DNA of 64,000 bases from an uncultured Clostridia bacterium (GTDB lineage Bacteria > Bacillota > Clostridia > Oscillospirales > Acutalibacteraceae): NCBI GenBank assembly GCA_944384815.1, contig CALWUW010000036.1, positions 158,124 to 222,123 of the forward strand. Direction: 5' to 3'. The notes under the pieces are model-generated. The model was given only the letters and a program-made list of their open reading frames with translations. It was not told the origin of the DNA and did not search any database. The position numbers and the translations under genes were made by a program. How positions within the stretch are numbered: position 1 is the first letter of the stretch; each line of letters starts with the position of its first letter. Below, one piece after another: positions 53,375 to 62,381 of the stretch.

Positions 53375-54994
53375 GTGCCTAATTTAAGATTGCTTGTAAA
53401 TCCGGACGGGACCTATGATCTGATTTTGGAATATTCTTCCGGGGATGTGGAATTTGCTGAGGAATTCAGCGTAAAGAAAAGCTTGCAGAAAAATTCCAAA
53501 CGGCTTTTAAACGCTATACGTTCCTGCGCAGAAAAGGGAAAGATCCGGAACGTAAAGATTCTGGTTTCCGGCGCCTTGGTGGCTACAGTGGCCTTTTCAT
53601 CCTTTATGTCGGCTTTTGCGGCTTCGGACCGGTACACCATGGGGTATCTGTATACCGGAACGGATCACCAGCAGGTGGAATATGTGGAGAATACCGGAGA
53701 GGCTTTGGACGTGGTTTCCCCCAGTTATTTTGACATTCGGGAGGACGGAAGCCTGAAACTGAATCATTTAAGCTCCTATTTCATCAAAACCATGCACGAT
53801 AAAGGGCTGAAGGTGGTTCCGTTTTTAAGCAACCACTGGAACCGGCAGGCGGGCATACGGGCCTTGGAAAACCGGGAATCCCTGGCTCAGCAGATTGCCC
53901 AGTATGTGGAAGAATACAACCTGGACGGCATCAATGTGGACATTGAAAACGTCACCCACAACGAAAGGGAAAGCTACACGGATTTCATTCGGCTTCTTCG
54001 GGAAAAGATCCCGGCGGAAAAGGAAGTTTCCGTGGCGGTGGCGGCCAATCCCAAAAACTGGCAGGTGGGATGGCACGGTTCCTATGATTACGCGGCCCTG
54101 GGAAAATATGCGGATCATTTGATGATTATGGCCTACGATGAACATTATGAAGGCGGGGAACCCGGGCCGGTTTCCAGCTATGAATTTGTGGAAAGCTCCA
54201 TACAGTACGCGTTGCAGCATGTTTCTTCGGATCAGGTGGTTTTGGGAATTCCTCTTTATGGCCGGGTATGGAGTATGGATAACGAAAGCGTGGTGGGCAA
54301 GGGAGTCAGCAGCAAGGTGATCCAGGAGATCCTGAAAGATTGCCCTTCCACCATCGTTTACGATCCGGAGACTCGTTCGGTGAAGGCGGAATTTACCGTT
54401 CCCGCTTCCGGAACGGACTATGTGGTAGGGGTAAATACAGTGCTGCAGCCGGGAAAATACCAGGTTTGGTTTGAAGATTCCCAATCCTATGAAGCCAAGC
54501 TGGGTTTGGTGGAAAAATATGATCTGAAGGGGGCCGGCGCCTGGTCCCTGGGGCAGGAGGATCCTTCCATCTGGGAAAACTATCCGGATTGGGTCAATGG
54601 GGAGGAGGAAAGCACGCCTTCTCTGCCGGAAAATCCGCAGACGCCTCCTAGTGGGGAGAATTTTGTCCACACCGTAAAAAAAGGGGATACCCTTTGGAAG
54701 CTGGCTCAGCAGTATTTGGGGGATGGCAGCCGGTATCCGGAGATCATGGAGATGAACGCCCTTTCGGGAACCACCCTTTATCCGGGGATGCAGCTGAAAA
54801 TTCCCGGAAAAACCCAGACCCCTTCTACGCCGGAGGCGACTTATCGCTCTCATACCGTGAAGAAAGGGGACACCCTTTGGAAAATTGCAAAAACGTATTT
54901 TGGGGACGGCAATCGCTACCCGGAGATCGTGAAACTCAACAATCTTTCCGGAAATACCATTCATCCCGGGCAGGTGCTGAAGATTCCCAATTAA
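53375..54994 (+). CDS. GH18 hydrolase with two LysM domains, spore-cortex type
   Basis: A 539-residue protein. An N-terminal cytosolic segment of about 60 residues (NLRLLVNPDGTYDLILEYSSG) precedes a single membrane anchor or signal (about 61-83). The GH18 domain (about 85-405) has the active-site motif DGINVDIE at 184-191 with E191 as the proton donor. Two LysM domains follow (HTVKKGDTLWKLA at about 432 and HTVKKGDTLWKIA at about 490). SleL/YaaH cortex-lytic enzymes share GH18 and LysM but carry LysM at the N-terminus. A role in spore or cell-wall peptidoglycan hydrolysis is likely. The start is GTG 53375 behind AAAGGGG; an ATG at 53351 is possible. Confidence 0.87.
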   Translation: MPNLRLLVNPDGTYDLILEYSSGDVEFAEEFSVKKSLQKNSKRLLNAIRSCAEKGKIRNVKILVSGALVATVAFSSFMSAFAASDRYTMGYLYTGTDHQQVEYVENTGEALDVVSPSYFDIREDGSLKLNHLSSYFIKTMHDKGLKVVPFLSNHWNRQAGIRALENRESLAQQIAQYVEEYNLDGINVDIENVTHNERESYTDFIRLLREKIPAEKEVSVAVAANPKNWQVGWHGSYDYAALGKYADHLMIMAYDEHYEGGEPGPVSSYEFVESSIQYALQHVSSDQVVLGIPLYGRVWSMDNESVVGKGVSSKVIQEILKDCPSTIVYDPETRSVKAEFTVPASGTDYVVGVNTVLQPGKYQVWFEDSQSYEAKLGLVEKYDLKGAGAWSLGQEDPSIWENYPDWVNGEEESTPSLPENPQTPPSGENFVHTVKKGDTLWKLAQQYLGDGSRYPEIMEMNALSGTTLYPGMQLKIPGKTQTPSTPEATYRSHTVKKGDTLWKIAKTYFGDGNRYPEIVKLNNLSGNTIHPGQVLKIPN

Positions 54995-55005
54995 AAAGGA
55001 GAAGA

Positions 55006-55032
55006 CGCCGCGGAAAAATTTTTTCCGCGGCG
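55006..55032 (+). terminator. Hairpin after the GH18 gene, probable terminator
   Basis: CGCCGCGGAAAAA and TTTTTCCGCGGCG form a perfect stem. There is no clear T-run after it, so termination would be weak or factor-assisted. Confidence 0.5.
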
Positions 55033-55074
55033 ATTCTGTGTGCAAAAATTTTCTCCCAAGAGAAACAGAAGCGC

Positions 55075-55103
55075 TTGCGCGGATTTCGGGATGCGGCTAT
55101 AAT
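55075..55103 (+). promoter_or_regulatory. Promoter of the PAS/GGDEF/EAL gene
   Basis: TTGCGC and a perfect TATAAT with a 17-base spacer, about 85 bases upstream of the gene. Confidence 0.7.
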
Positions 55104-55187
55104 AAAAGAAAAAACGGCAGCCGGGCCTTTTACGGCTTTTGTTTTCGCTGCAGATTATCCAGGCCGGGAAAGGGGTAGAATTAAGAA

Positions 55188-58100
55188 ATGACTATGCAGA
55201 CACAGCCGGATATAAAAAGCAGCCTGAAAAAGGATTATGAGTTGCTGAACTTTCTTAGCGAAAGCTCCGACAGCTATTTTTTTATATGGGATATTTTGGA
55301 ACAGAGATTGTACTTTTCCGAAAATATAGGCGAAAAATATGATTTGCCTAAAACGGCAGGTTCTTTTTGCCGTTTGGAGGACTGGAAGCGTTTAATATAT
55401 CCCCAGGATCTTCCCGGGATTGAGAACGATCTGGAGAAGATCTTTTCCGGTGAAATCACGGAACATAATTTGGAATATAGAATCTTTGACCGACAGGGAA
55501 ATGTGGTCTGGATCAACTGCCGGGGAAAAGTCCAGCAGGATGAGCAGGGGCGACCGGAGTATATGATCGGGCGGGTTTCCGATCTTTTGGCTCGCTGGAA
55601 AACCGATAGTCTTACCGGAGCATTTCACATGGAGATCCTGAAAGAAGACGTGGAAAAGAATCTTCAGCAGAATCAGGACGGCTATCTTCTACTGGTGGGT
55701 GTGGATAACCTGAAGGATATTAACTTGCAGGGTGGCCGTGAATGTGGGGACAGAACGCTGAAACAGGTGGCGGCTTCCCTGGAAGACGCTTCCAGCGGCA
55801 TCCATCGGGTATATCGCAGCAACGGAGACTGCTTCGCGGTGATCCTGCCGGGAGCCGATTGCCGGGATGTGGTACGGATCTTCCAGGATGTGCAGAAGCG
55901 GCTGCAGCAAAGATGCACCATTTCCGGCGGCGCCGTGCCTCTTCGGGAATACAGTGTGCCGGACGGCGCCACCATCTACCAATATGCGGAAACCTCTTTG
56001 GACTACGCCAAAAAGCAGGGGAAAAATACCCTTTGGTTCTTTTCCGCGGAGGACTATGAAAAAGATCTGGAGGCTTTGGAGCTGAAAGAGGAAATGAAGA
56101 AAAGCGTGGAGAATGGATTTTCCGGCTTTTCTTTGCATTATCAGCCTTTGATCCATTCTCAGGGGTATGGGATTCACGGAGCGGAGGCTTTGCTGCGATA
56201 CACGTCGCCCCGCCGGGGAGATGTGCCAACAGGGGAGTTTATCCCGGTTTTGGAACAAACCAAGTTTATGGGCCAGGTGGGGCTTTGGGTCATGGATCAA
56301 GCTTTGGAGCAATGCCGGAAATGGAGAAATTTCTTCCCGGATTTTTGCATCAGTGTGAACATCACTTATGACCAGCTTTGCCAGGAATCCATCACCTATA
56401 AGATGCTGGAGATTTTGTGGAAGCATGATTTGCCGGGGAATGCCTTAACGGTGGAAATTACAGAAAGCATGCAGCTTCTGGATTATCCCTATATCAATGA
56501 TATTTTCCGCCAGTGGAAGCGCCACGGGATCCGGATCTCCGTAGACGATTTCGGAACGGGTTATTCCAGCTTGGGCAGGCTGAAAGAAATGGACGTGGAC
56601 GAAATCAAAATCGACCGCTGTTTCGTCAGCAACATTCAGCAAAGCGCGTATAATTTCAGGCTTTTAGGAAACGTGATTGAGCTGGCAAAGGGAAGCGGGA
56701 TCCGGGTTTGCTGTGAAGGAGTGGAGACTCAGGAAGAGCTGGCGGTATTGGAAGATCTGGGGCCGGATCTGCTTCAGGGTTTTTTATTTTCTCGCCCCTG
56801 CCCGCCCCAGCAATTTGAAGAGCTGTATTTTCGTCCGGAAAGCCAGGCGTTTCAGGAGCGGATCGCCTGGGAAGAACATTTCCGCCGAAAGATTCCTCAA
56901 ACAGAGACCGCTCCTGCGCCGCAATGGACGGAAGAGGAAATGATCCGCACGGTTCTGGAAGCGGAAAATGATATTTTTTATATCAGTGACCCTGTGACCT
57001 ACGAGCTCTACTATCTGAATCCGGCAGGACAAAAACTGTTTGCCATGCGGGATTATAAGGGAAAACCATGCTATAAGGTGCTCCAGGGGAAAGACGAACC
57101 CTGTTCTTTCTGCACCAACTCCTTTTTGAAAAAAGATGGATTTTATACCTGGGAGCAGGAAAACGCATACTGTGGCAGACGGTTTATTTTGAAGGATAAA
57201 CTGGTCACCTGCGGTGGCCGGCAGCTTCGGCTGGAAGTGGCTCTGGATGTGACAAAGCAGGAGATCGTCAGCCGAAATGTACAGGAGCGACTGAAATTTG
57301 CGGAGAAAGTGGTAAACTATACGTCGATTTTGTCTCAAAATTTGGAATATGAGGAAGCTCTATGGCAGGTATTAAAGGCTGCAGGGGAGTTTTATCAGGG
57401 AGACCGGGTGCACTATTTTGAGCCGGATCCTCAGCGTCCGGGAAGCTGGAAAGGGGTGCTGGAATGGTGCTCCAACGGGATTTTATCCAATTTGGAAGAG
57501 CTGCGGACGGTGGCCCCGGAAGTGCTGGAGCGCTGGATGGAGTTGTTCCGGAAGGAACGGTCCGTCATGATTTTTAATCTGGAAAAGGTTCGGGAGCGGA
57601 ATCTCAAGGAATGGGAAGTTCTCAGCCGCCTGAATATCTCCCGGATCATGGCGGTTCCGGTTTGGATCCATGAGGAGATTCTGGGATTTGTAGCCGTGGA
57701 AAATCCCCGGTATTCCATTCAGGACGACTCCCAGGCCAAGGTTCTGGCGAACTTTCTCACAATATGGATCCGAAAACACCAAAATGAGCAGCGGCTGCGC
57801 CAGCTGTCGGAATCTACCTACAGCCATATCCTGGATACCATCGGTGTGGGATTGTGGATCATCCGCCTGTCTCCGAGCTCCCAGCGGTATGAAATGCTGG
57901 CGGATGATACCATGCTTCGTGTGCTGGGGATCACGGATACGCTGACCCCGGAAGAATGCTACCAGTTCTGGTACAGCCGGATCAACGACGGTTACTACGA
58001 TTATGTGAATCACTCCATTGAAAGTATGGCTCGGGGAGATCGGGCCGTGCAGCTGGAATATACTTGGAAACATCCCTTGTACGGAGAAGTTTTGGTTCGC

Positions 58101-59501
58101 TGCACCGGCATACGGGTGGAGGATGAAGAAGAAGGATGGACCCGTCTGGAAGGGTATCATCGGATCATCAGCCATATCGATCAGCCCAAATTTCTGCCGG
58201 ATACCCGGGAGAAAGATGTATTTGAATATAACGAGCTGAATTCCTCTGTTTTCTTCCACACCAACCGTTCTCTTTTAACGGGTGAGGAAAAGCGGGAATC
58301 GGATTTTCCCCAGTGCTGGATCCGAAAGGGGATCGTTCATCCTCATTTTGTGAAAGAGTTTCAAGACCTGTTCTTCCGTGTCCGCAGAAAAGGGGACATA
58401 CAGATCCCGGAGATTCTCCTAAAAGGAAAATCCGGCACCTACGAGTGGTTTCGTCTTTCTTTGCGGCATTTGGGGCAGGAACAGCAGGATCTGGATACAG
58501 TGGTGGTTTCTTTGGAGCAAACCGGGCAGGAACGGGTAGCAGAGCTGGAAACCATGCGGATGCAGCGGTTTTACCAGGCGCTGCTTTCCGAAACCATTGC
58601 CTACGCGGAAGTGGATCTGGAAAGTGGGCAGCTGAAATCCTTGGGCGGTCTGTGGGAAATTTACCGGCAGGATTACCGGAGGACTTCTTCCCACTTTTTG
58701 GATGTGCTGGAAAAGCAGCTCAGCCTCGTTCTTTCTCCCAAGGACTTGGAGCTGTTTCAAAAATACCGGAATCCCCGGGAATGGAGAGAAATGTCCGCCA
58801 AAGGGGAAAAGAGCCAGCGGTTCCGTTATCTTCGTCCGATAGGCGGGCAGGAGCGCTGGGTGGAAATGGTTTTCCATATTTTCCGGGAAGAAGTGACCCA
58901 AAACGTCTTTGCTCTGATTTACCTGCGGGATATCCATGCGGAAAAGGAAAAGCAGCTGGCTCAGGAAGAAGCGGCCAGCCGGGATCCTTTGACCAACAAT
59001 TATAACCGGATTGCCTTTGAACGGGAGGTGTGCCGGTATGTTTCCCGGGCCCAGGGGGATCCCTGCGGAGCGCTGATGCTTCTGGATGTGGACGATTTCA
59101 AGACTATCAACGATCGAAAGGGACATCTGGAAGGTGATAAGGCGTTGAAAGAAGTTTCCCGGATCTTGCTTTCTGCTTTCCGGCAGAAAGACATTGTAGG
59201 CCGGTTGGGCGGAGACGAATTTCTGATCTTTGTGAAAGGATTCGTGAAGCGGGAAATTTTAGAGCAGCGGCTGAAGGAACTGCTGGTACGTCTGCGGGAA
59301 AGCGGGATCTTGTCTCTTTCCAGCAGTATAGGCGTTACGTATGTACGCCGGGAAAAATTTCAATACGAGCAAGCTTTGCAGCAAGCGGATATTGCTCTGT
59401 ATTTCAGCAAAAAGAATGGGAAAAACAATTTCTCTTTTTATGACCCTTCCATGCGGGTTTTGGAGACCGATCCTCCCCGGAAAAAAGAGTGGACGAAATA
59501 A
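55188..59501 (+). CDS. Large c-di-GMP turnover protein: PAS, GGDEF, EAL, PAS/GAF sensors, GGDEF
   Basis: A 1437-residue soluble protein. In order: PAS (about 25-130); a degenerate GGDEF (about 138-290) whose signature is NGDCF at 212-216; an EAL domain (about 300-550) with EAL at 333-335, DDFGTG at 453-458 and E510 (CEGVET), so phosphodiesterase residues appear intact; a PAS-like domain (about 585-690); a GAF-like domain (about 700-870); two further PAS-like regions (about 880-1010 and 1040-1260); and a C-terminal GGDEF (about 1270-1425) with intact GGDEF at 1341-1345 and RxxD (RQKD, 1332-1335). No membrane segment is visible. It could both make and break c-di-GMP. The ATG at 55188 follows AAGGGG. 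Confidence 0.88.
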   Translation: MTMQTQPDIKSSLKKDYELLNFLSESSDSYFFIWDILEQRLYFSENIGEKYDLPKTAGSFCRLEDWKRLIYPQDLPGIENDLEKIFSGEITEHNLEYRIFDRQGNVVWINCRGKVQQDEQGRPEYMIGRVSDLLARWKTDSLTGAFHMEILKEDVEKNLQQNQDGYLLLVGVDNLKDINLQGGRECGDRTLKQVAASLEDASSGIHRVYRSNGDCFAVILPGADCRDVVRIFQDVQKRLQQRCTISGGAVPLREYSVPDGATIYQYAETSLDYAKKQGKNTLWFFSAEDYEKDLEALELKEEMKKSVENGFSGFSLHYQPLIHSQGYGIHGAEALLRYTSPRRGDVPTGEFIPVLEQTKFMGQVGLWVMDQALEQCRKWRNFFPDFCISVNITYDQLCQESITYKMLEILWKHDLPGNALTVEITESMQLLDYPYINDIFRQWKRHGIRISVDDFGTGYSSLGRLKEMDVDEIKIDRCFVSNIQQSAYNFRLLGNVIELAKGSGIRVCCEGVETQEELAVLEDLGPDLLQGFLFSRPCPPQQFEELYFRPESQAFQERIAWEEHFRRKIPQTETAPAPQWTEEEMIRTVLEAENDIFYISDPVTYELYYLNPAGQKLFAMRDYKGKPCYKVLQGKDEPCSFCTNSFLKKDGFYTWEQENAYCGRRFILKDKLVTCGGRQLRLEVALDVTKQEIVSRNVQERLKFAEKVVNYTSILSQNLEYEEALWQVLKAAGEFYQGDRVHYFEPDPQRPGSWKGVLEWCSNGILSNLEELRTVAPEVLERWMELFRKERSVMIFNLEKVRERNLKEWEVLSRLNISRIMAVPVWIHEEILGFVAVENPRYSIQDDSQAKVLANFLTIWIRKHQNEQRLRQLSESTYSHILDTIGVGLWIIRLSPSSQRYEMLADDTMLRVLGITDTLTPEECYQFWYSRINDGYYDYVNHSIESMARGDRAVQLEYTWKHPLYGEVLVRCTGIRVEDEEEGWTRLEGYHRIISHIDQPKFLPDTREKDVFEYNELNSSVFFHTNRSLLTGEEKRESDFPQCWIRKGIVHPHFVKEFQDLFFRVRRKGDIQIPEILLKGKSGTYEWFRLSLRHLGQEQQDLDTVVVSLEQTGQERVAELETMRMQRFYQALLSETIAYAEVDLESGQLKSLGGLWEIYRQDYRRTSSHFLDVLEKQLSLVLSPKDLELFQKYRNPREWREMSAKGEKSQRFRYLRPIGGQERWVEMVFHIFREEVTQNVFALIYLRDIHAEKEKQLAQEEAASRDPLTNNYNRIAFEREVCRYVSRAQGDPCGALMLLDVDDFKTINDRKGHLEGDKALKEVSRILLSAFRQKDIVGRLGGDEFLIFVKGFVKREILEQRLKELLVRLRESGILSLSSSIGVTYVRREKFQYEQALQQADIALYFSKKNGKNNFSFYDPSMRVLETDPPRKKEWTK

Positions 59502-59583
59502 ATCTTTGCAGCGGGGTTCGGAAACTTGGAAGATCTTCTCGGAAGAATTGCTTTCCTATGTTCGCCCGGCAGGGAAAGGTAAA

Positions 59584-59622
59584 AAATGGGGCCCCGGCCC
59601 TTTGGCCGGAGCCCCATTTTTA
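59584..59622 (+). terminator. Intrinsic terminator of the PAS/GGDEF/EAL gene
   Basis: AATGGGGC-CCGGCC and GGCCGG-GCCCCATT form a long stem with TTTT following; it may also serve the converging surface-protein gene. Confidence 0.85.
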
Positions 59623-59648
59623 TGGAAATCAAAAGAATTTTAAGCGGT

Positions 59649-60950
59649 TTATACAGGCCGGTTTCCTTTTCTTAAAAGGGTAAGAAGCAAAATCATCAAG
59701 GCGCTTCCGCCGGTAAAGAAAAAGGCTTTATGATTTCCGGATTCTTCCCCGGTGACCGGAGAGGAGGGAGACTGGGAAGACCCGCTCTGTTCCGATTCGG
59801 AAGAATTTTCCTGAGATCCTGTGTTTTCCCCTTCCCCGGACTCGGTGGAGGAAGAATTCCCGGAAGGCGGAAGAGCTTCCTCCTCTTCCTTAGCGGTTTT
59901 TACCTGATCCAGTTTTTCTGTCCCCAGAAGCGGCTGATCCAAAACAGCCTGGGAGGAGTTCCCGCTTTCAATGGAAGCGGAAAATTCCTTGAGGATCTGC
60001 AGCAGCTGTGCTTTCCCCGAGACGGAATATACATCCAGATCCAGGGAATCGTAGTATGCTTGCAAAGTACGGAGAGCGTCTTCCTTTTCCAAAGACAGCT
60101 CCAGGCGCAGACGGAGTCCGGCCTCTACATCTCCGGGAAGATAGTCTGTGAAAGAGGGATCCAGCTGAAGGAACTGAGAAAGGTACAGCTGATAGGAGCC
60201 GCTATGCTGGGAGGTAACATTCTGTAAAGGCGTTTCATGGGCAAGATCCGTGCTCCAAAGCCACTGAGCGGCTTTTTCCAAAAGCGCCAGCTGATCCAGT
60301 TGGGGATGGATATCTTCATAGGCTTCCAGAACGGCCCAGGTCAGGGGTTCTTCCTCAGAAAGTCCGCTGAATGCTTTGAGATTTTCCGGCTCTCCGCTGG
60401 TTAAAGCTTCTTGGACGGCGGAAAGGATCTGGGAAGTAAGGGCGGTCTGAATGGGTTTTTGGGCCGCAGAGGAAAGGGCGAAAGCATTGTGGGATTGCCA
60501 GGAGGTTTTGATTTCCTCCACGCGCTCCAGAGAAGTGGAGATCTGCTCCATACGGGTTTTCGCTTGGGAGACCACCCGCTCCATGGCGGAGGTGTTCTTT
60601 CCCTGGAGAAGGATGTCTTCCCGGGCCTGGTTATACAGGGCGGTGAGAGCATCCCAGTCCTCTTTCAGATAATCGCTGTTATGAAACTGGGAGAAGGCGG
60701 TGGCCATTTGCTCCAGGTAGGGCTTCTGCAGAGTTTCCGCGCTTTCTTCCCATATGGCGTACAGCGTAACGGAAGCGCCGTTTTCCGCCGTTAGATTCCA
60801 GACGGAAGCCCCGTTGGAAAAACGAACGGCCCCATCCGGCGTGTCCGCCCAACCTACGAAATCGTAGCCGTCTTTCCGGAAGGTGTTGGGGCGCAGCTCC
60901 ACAGAGCTGTCGTATTTGGCGGAGGAATTATCCATGGAGCCTTCCGCCAA
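59649..60950 (-). pseudogene. C-terminal part of a frameshifted surface protein with wall-anchor tail
   Basis: This 433-codon frame has no credible start of its own; it continues the protein encoded by 60928-62019 in another frame. It holds the rest of an InlB-type repeat (YDSSVELRPNTFRKDGYDFVGW ... VTLYAIW), a long helical region (about 80-330) and a Ser/Glu-rich stretch, ending in SPVTGEESG, a hydrophobic helix (FFFTGGSALMILLLTLL) and RKGNRPV, the layout of a sortase-anchored protein with a divergent motif. Removing one base near 60949 would join the two frames as VENLAEGS, the sequence expected for this repeat. Read-through by ribosomal frameshifting cannot be excluded. Confidence 0.75.
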
Positions 60951-62019
60951 TGTTTTCTACGCTGGCTTGATCGTCATAAGCGTTTCCCGTTCCATTAAAA
61001 ATGGTGTTCCACCGAAGGAAGGTATATCCATACTGGGTAAAGGTGGCCTCAGGAAGGGAGAAAGGCGTATCAAACTGGTCGGAAATGGGATTCATGGTTC
61101 CCTTGCCGCCGTTGGGAGAAAAGTAAACGGTATACTGATTGGCCAGGCGCCGACTGTATAAGGTTTGCCCCTGGGCCTGAATATCGTCTGTTACCGGAGA
61201 GGTATAAGAGGGGTCGGAAAACCAACCGGTTTGTTCATAGCCGGATTGGGGCGTTTGCTGGCCGAAATTCTGGAAGGGAATAGTCACCCCGGGAATGTTG
61301 GGCAGGATCAGCGTTTCCAGCTCATTGTAGGAAACACTGAGCCCGAAAGACTGCAGCCGTGTATTCTGGCTTACGTCCAGCCGGGTGAGCCGGTTATAGT
61401 CTGCATAGAGGATTTCCAGCTGAGAAAGAGAAGAGACATCCAGAGAAGTAAGTCGGTTGTCAAACACTTCCAGAATTTTCAGCTGGGTGTTTTTGGTCAC
61501 GTTCAGTTCTTCCAGAAGATTGTAGCGGGCATACAAGGTGAGAAGCTGGGGATTTCCTGAAAGATCCAAAGCGGTGAGCCGGTTGTTTTCACAGCTGAGA
61601 GAAGTCAGGGCGGAAGCTCCCTGAAGATTCAGGGACGTGAGACGGTTAAAGGAGCAGTTGAGAGACTCCAGCCGGGTGTTTTGGGAGACATCCAGAGAGG
61701 TAAGACTGTGATTTTTTACCGTCAGCTGCCGGAGATTTGTAAAATACTGAATCCCCTCCAGGGAGGAAATGGTGCCTTTTGTGGTAGGAAGGAAAATGGT
61801 TTCGATGGACGCCAGCTCCTGCTGGGTCAAAACACCGTCCTCTCCTGCGCCGCTTAGATTGGATGGATCCAGGATCCATTCCCGGAACACGGCGTCGGGG
61901 AAATGAAGAGCATCCACGGAAATATCCGTTTCCGCTGCCAGAACCGGCGCGCCGGGAAACAGACCGTAAAGGACCAAACTAAATGCCAGAATCCAGGAAA
62001 GAAATTTTAATTTTTTCAT
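60928..62019 (-). CDS. N-terminal part of a leucine-rich repeat surface protein (frameshifted)
   Basis: A 363-residue reading frame. A signal peptide (about 1-29) is followed by about eight leucine-rich repeats of 21 residues (pattern LTSLDVSQNTRLESLNCSFNR, about 85-265), then an InlB-type repeat (YTVYFSPNGGKGTM ... GYTFLRWNT, about 295-350), where it breaks off after VENIGGRLHG. The downstream frame (59649-60950) carries the remainder and the wall anchor. As it stands the product would be secreted but not anchored. Such proteins bind host or bacterial surface ligands. The ribosome binding site is weak. Confidence 0.8.
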   Translation of the reverse strand: MKKLKFLSWILAFSLVLYGLFPGAPVLAAETDISVDALHFPDAVFREWILDPSNLSGAGEDGVLTQQELASIETIFLPTTKGTISSLEGIQYFTNLRQLTVKNHSLTSLDVSQNTRLESLNCSFNRLTSLNLQGASALTSLSCENNRLTALDLSGNPQLLTLYARYNLLEELNVTKNTQLKILEVFDNRLTSLDVSSLSQLEILYADYNRLTRLDVSQNTRLQSFGLSVSYNELETLILPNIPGVTIPFQNFGQQTPQSGYEQTGWFSDPSYTSPVTDDIQAQGQTLYSRRLANQYTVYFSPNGGKGTMNPISDQFDTPFSLPEATFTQYGYTFLRWNTIFNGTGNAYDDQASVENIGGRLHG

Positions 62020-62085
62020 GGCTGGTACAACTTTTCTTTCAAATTTATTTTTGTGTGGTCACATTTTTTATAGAGGTTTGTATAA

Positions 62086-62114
62086 AGTATAACAAATAAA
62101 ACCTATTAACTCAA
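62086..62114 (-). promoter_or_regulatory. Promoter of the surface-protein gene
   Basis: On the minus strand TTGAGT and TATACT are 17 bases apart, about 65 bases before the ATG. The A/T-rich 362-base gap to the MATE gene holds this and the MATE promoter and no supported gene. Confidence 0.65.
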
Positions 62115-62210
62115 TAGGAAAATGATAACAAAAAATTACAAAAAAAATGGAAAATATTACACAAACACAAAGCAAAATCCCCAGATACTTGTCCCATGCA
62201 GGAAAGATAG

Positions 62211-62239
62211 TTGACGAAATAAGGGAAACACGGTAGAAT
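62211..62239 (+). promoter_or_regulatory. Promoter of the MATE gene
   Basis: TTGACG and TAGAAT with a 17-base spacer. The transcript has a leader of about 135 bases. Confidence 0.7.
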
Positions 62240-62381
62240 TTTCCCAAGGATGGATCTGGTCAAAAGGGCGGGATCCGAAGAAATTGGCGCAGGCTGTATG
62301 CTGGTGTTCTTGTTGCGTAGTATGCGGTTGTGCTATGAGATGTGTGTTGCGCATGGTGCGGGGAGAGAGGAGGACATATTT

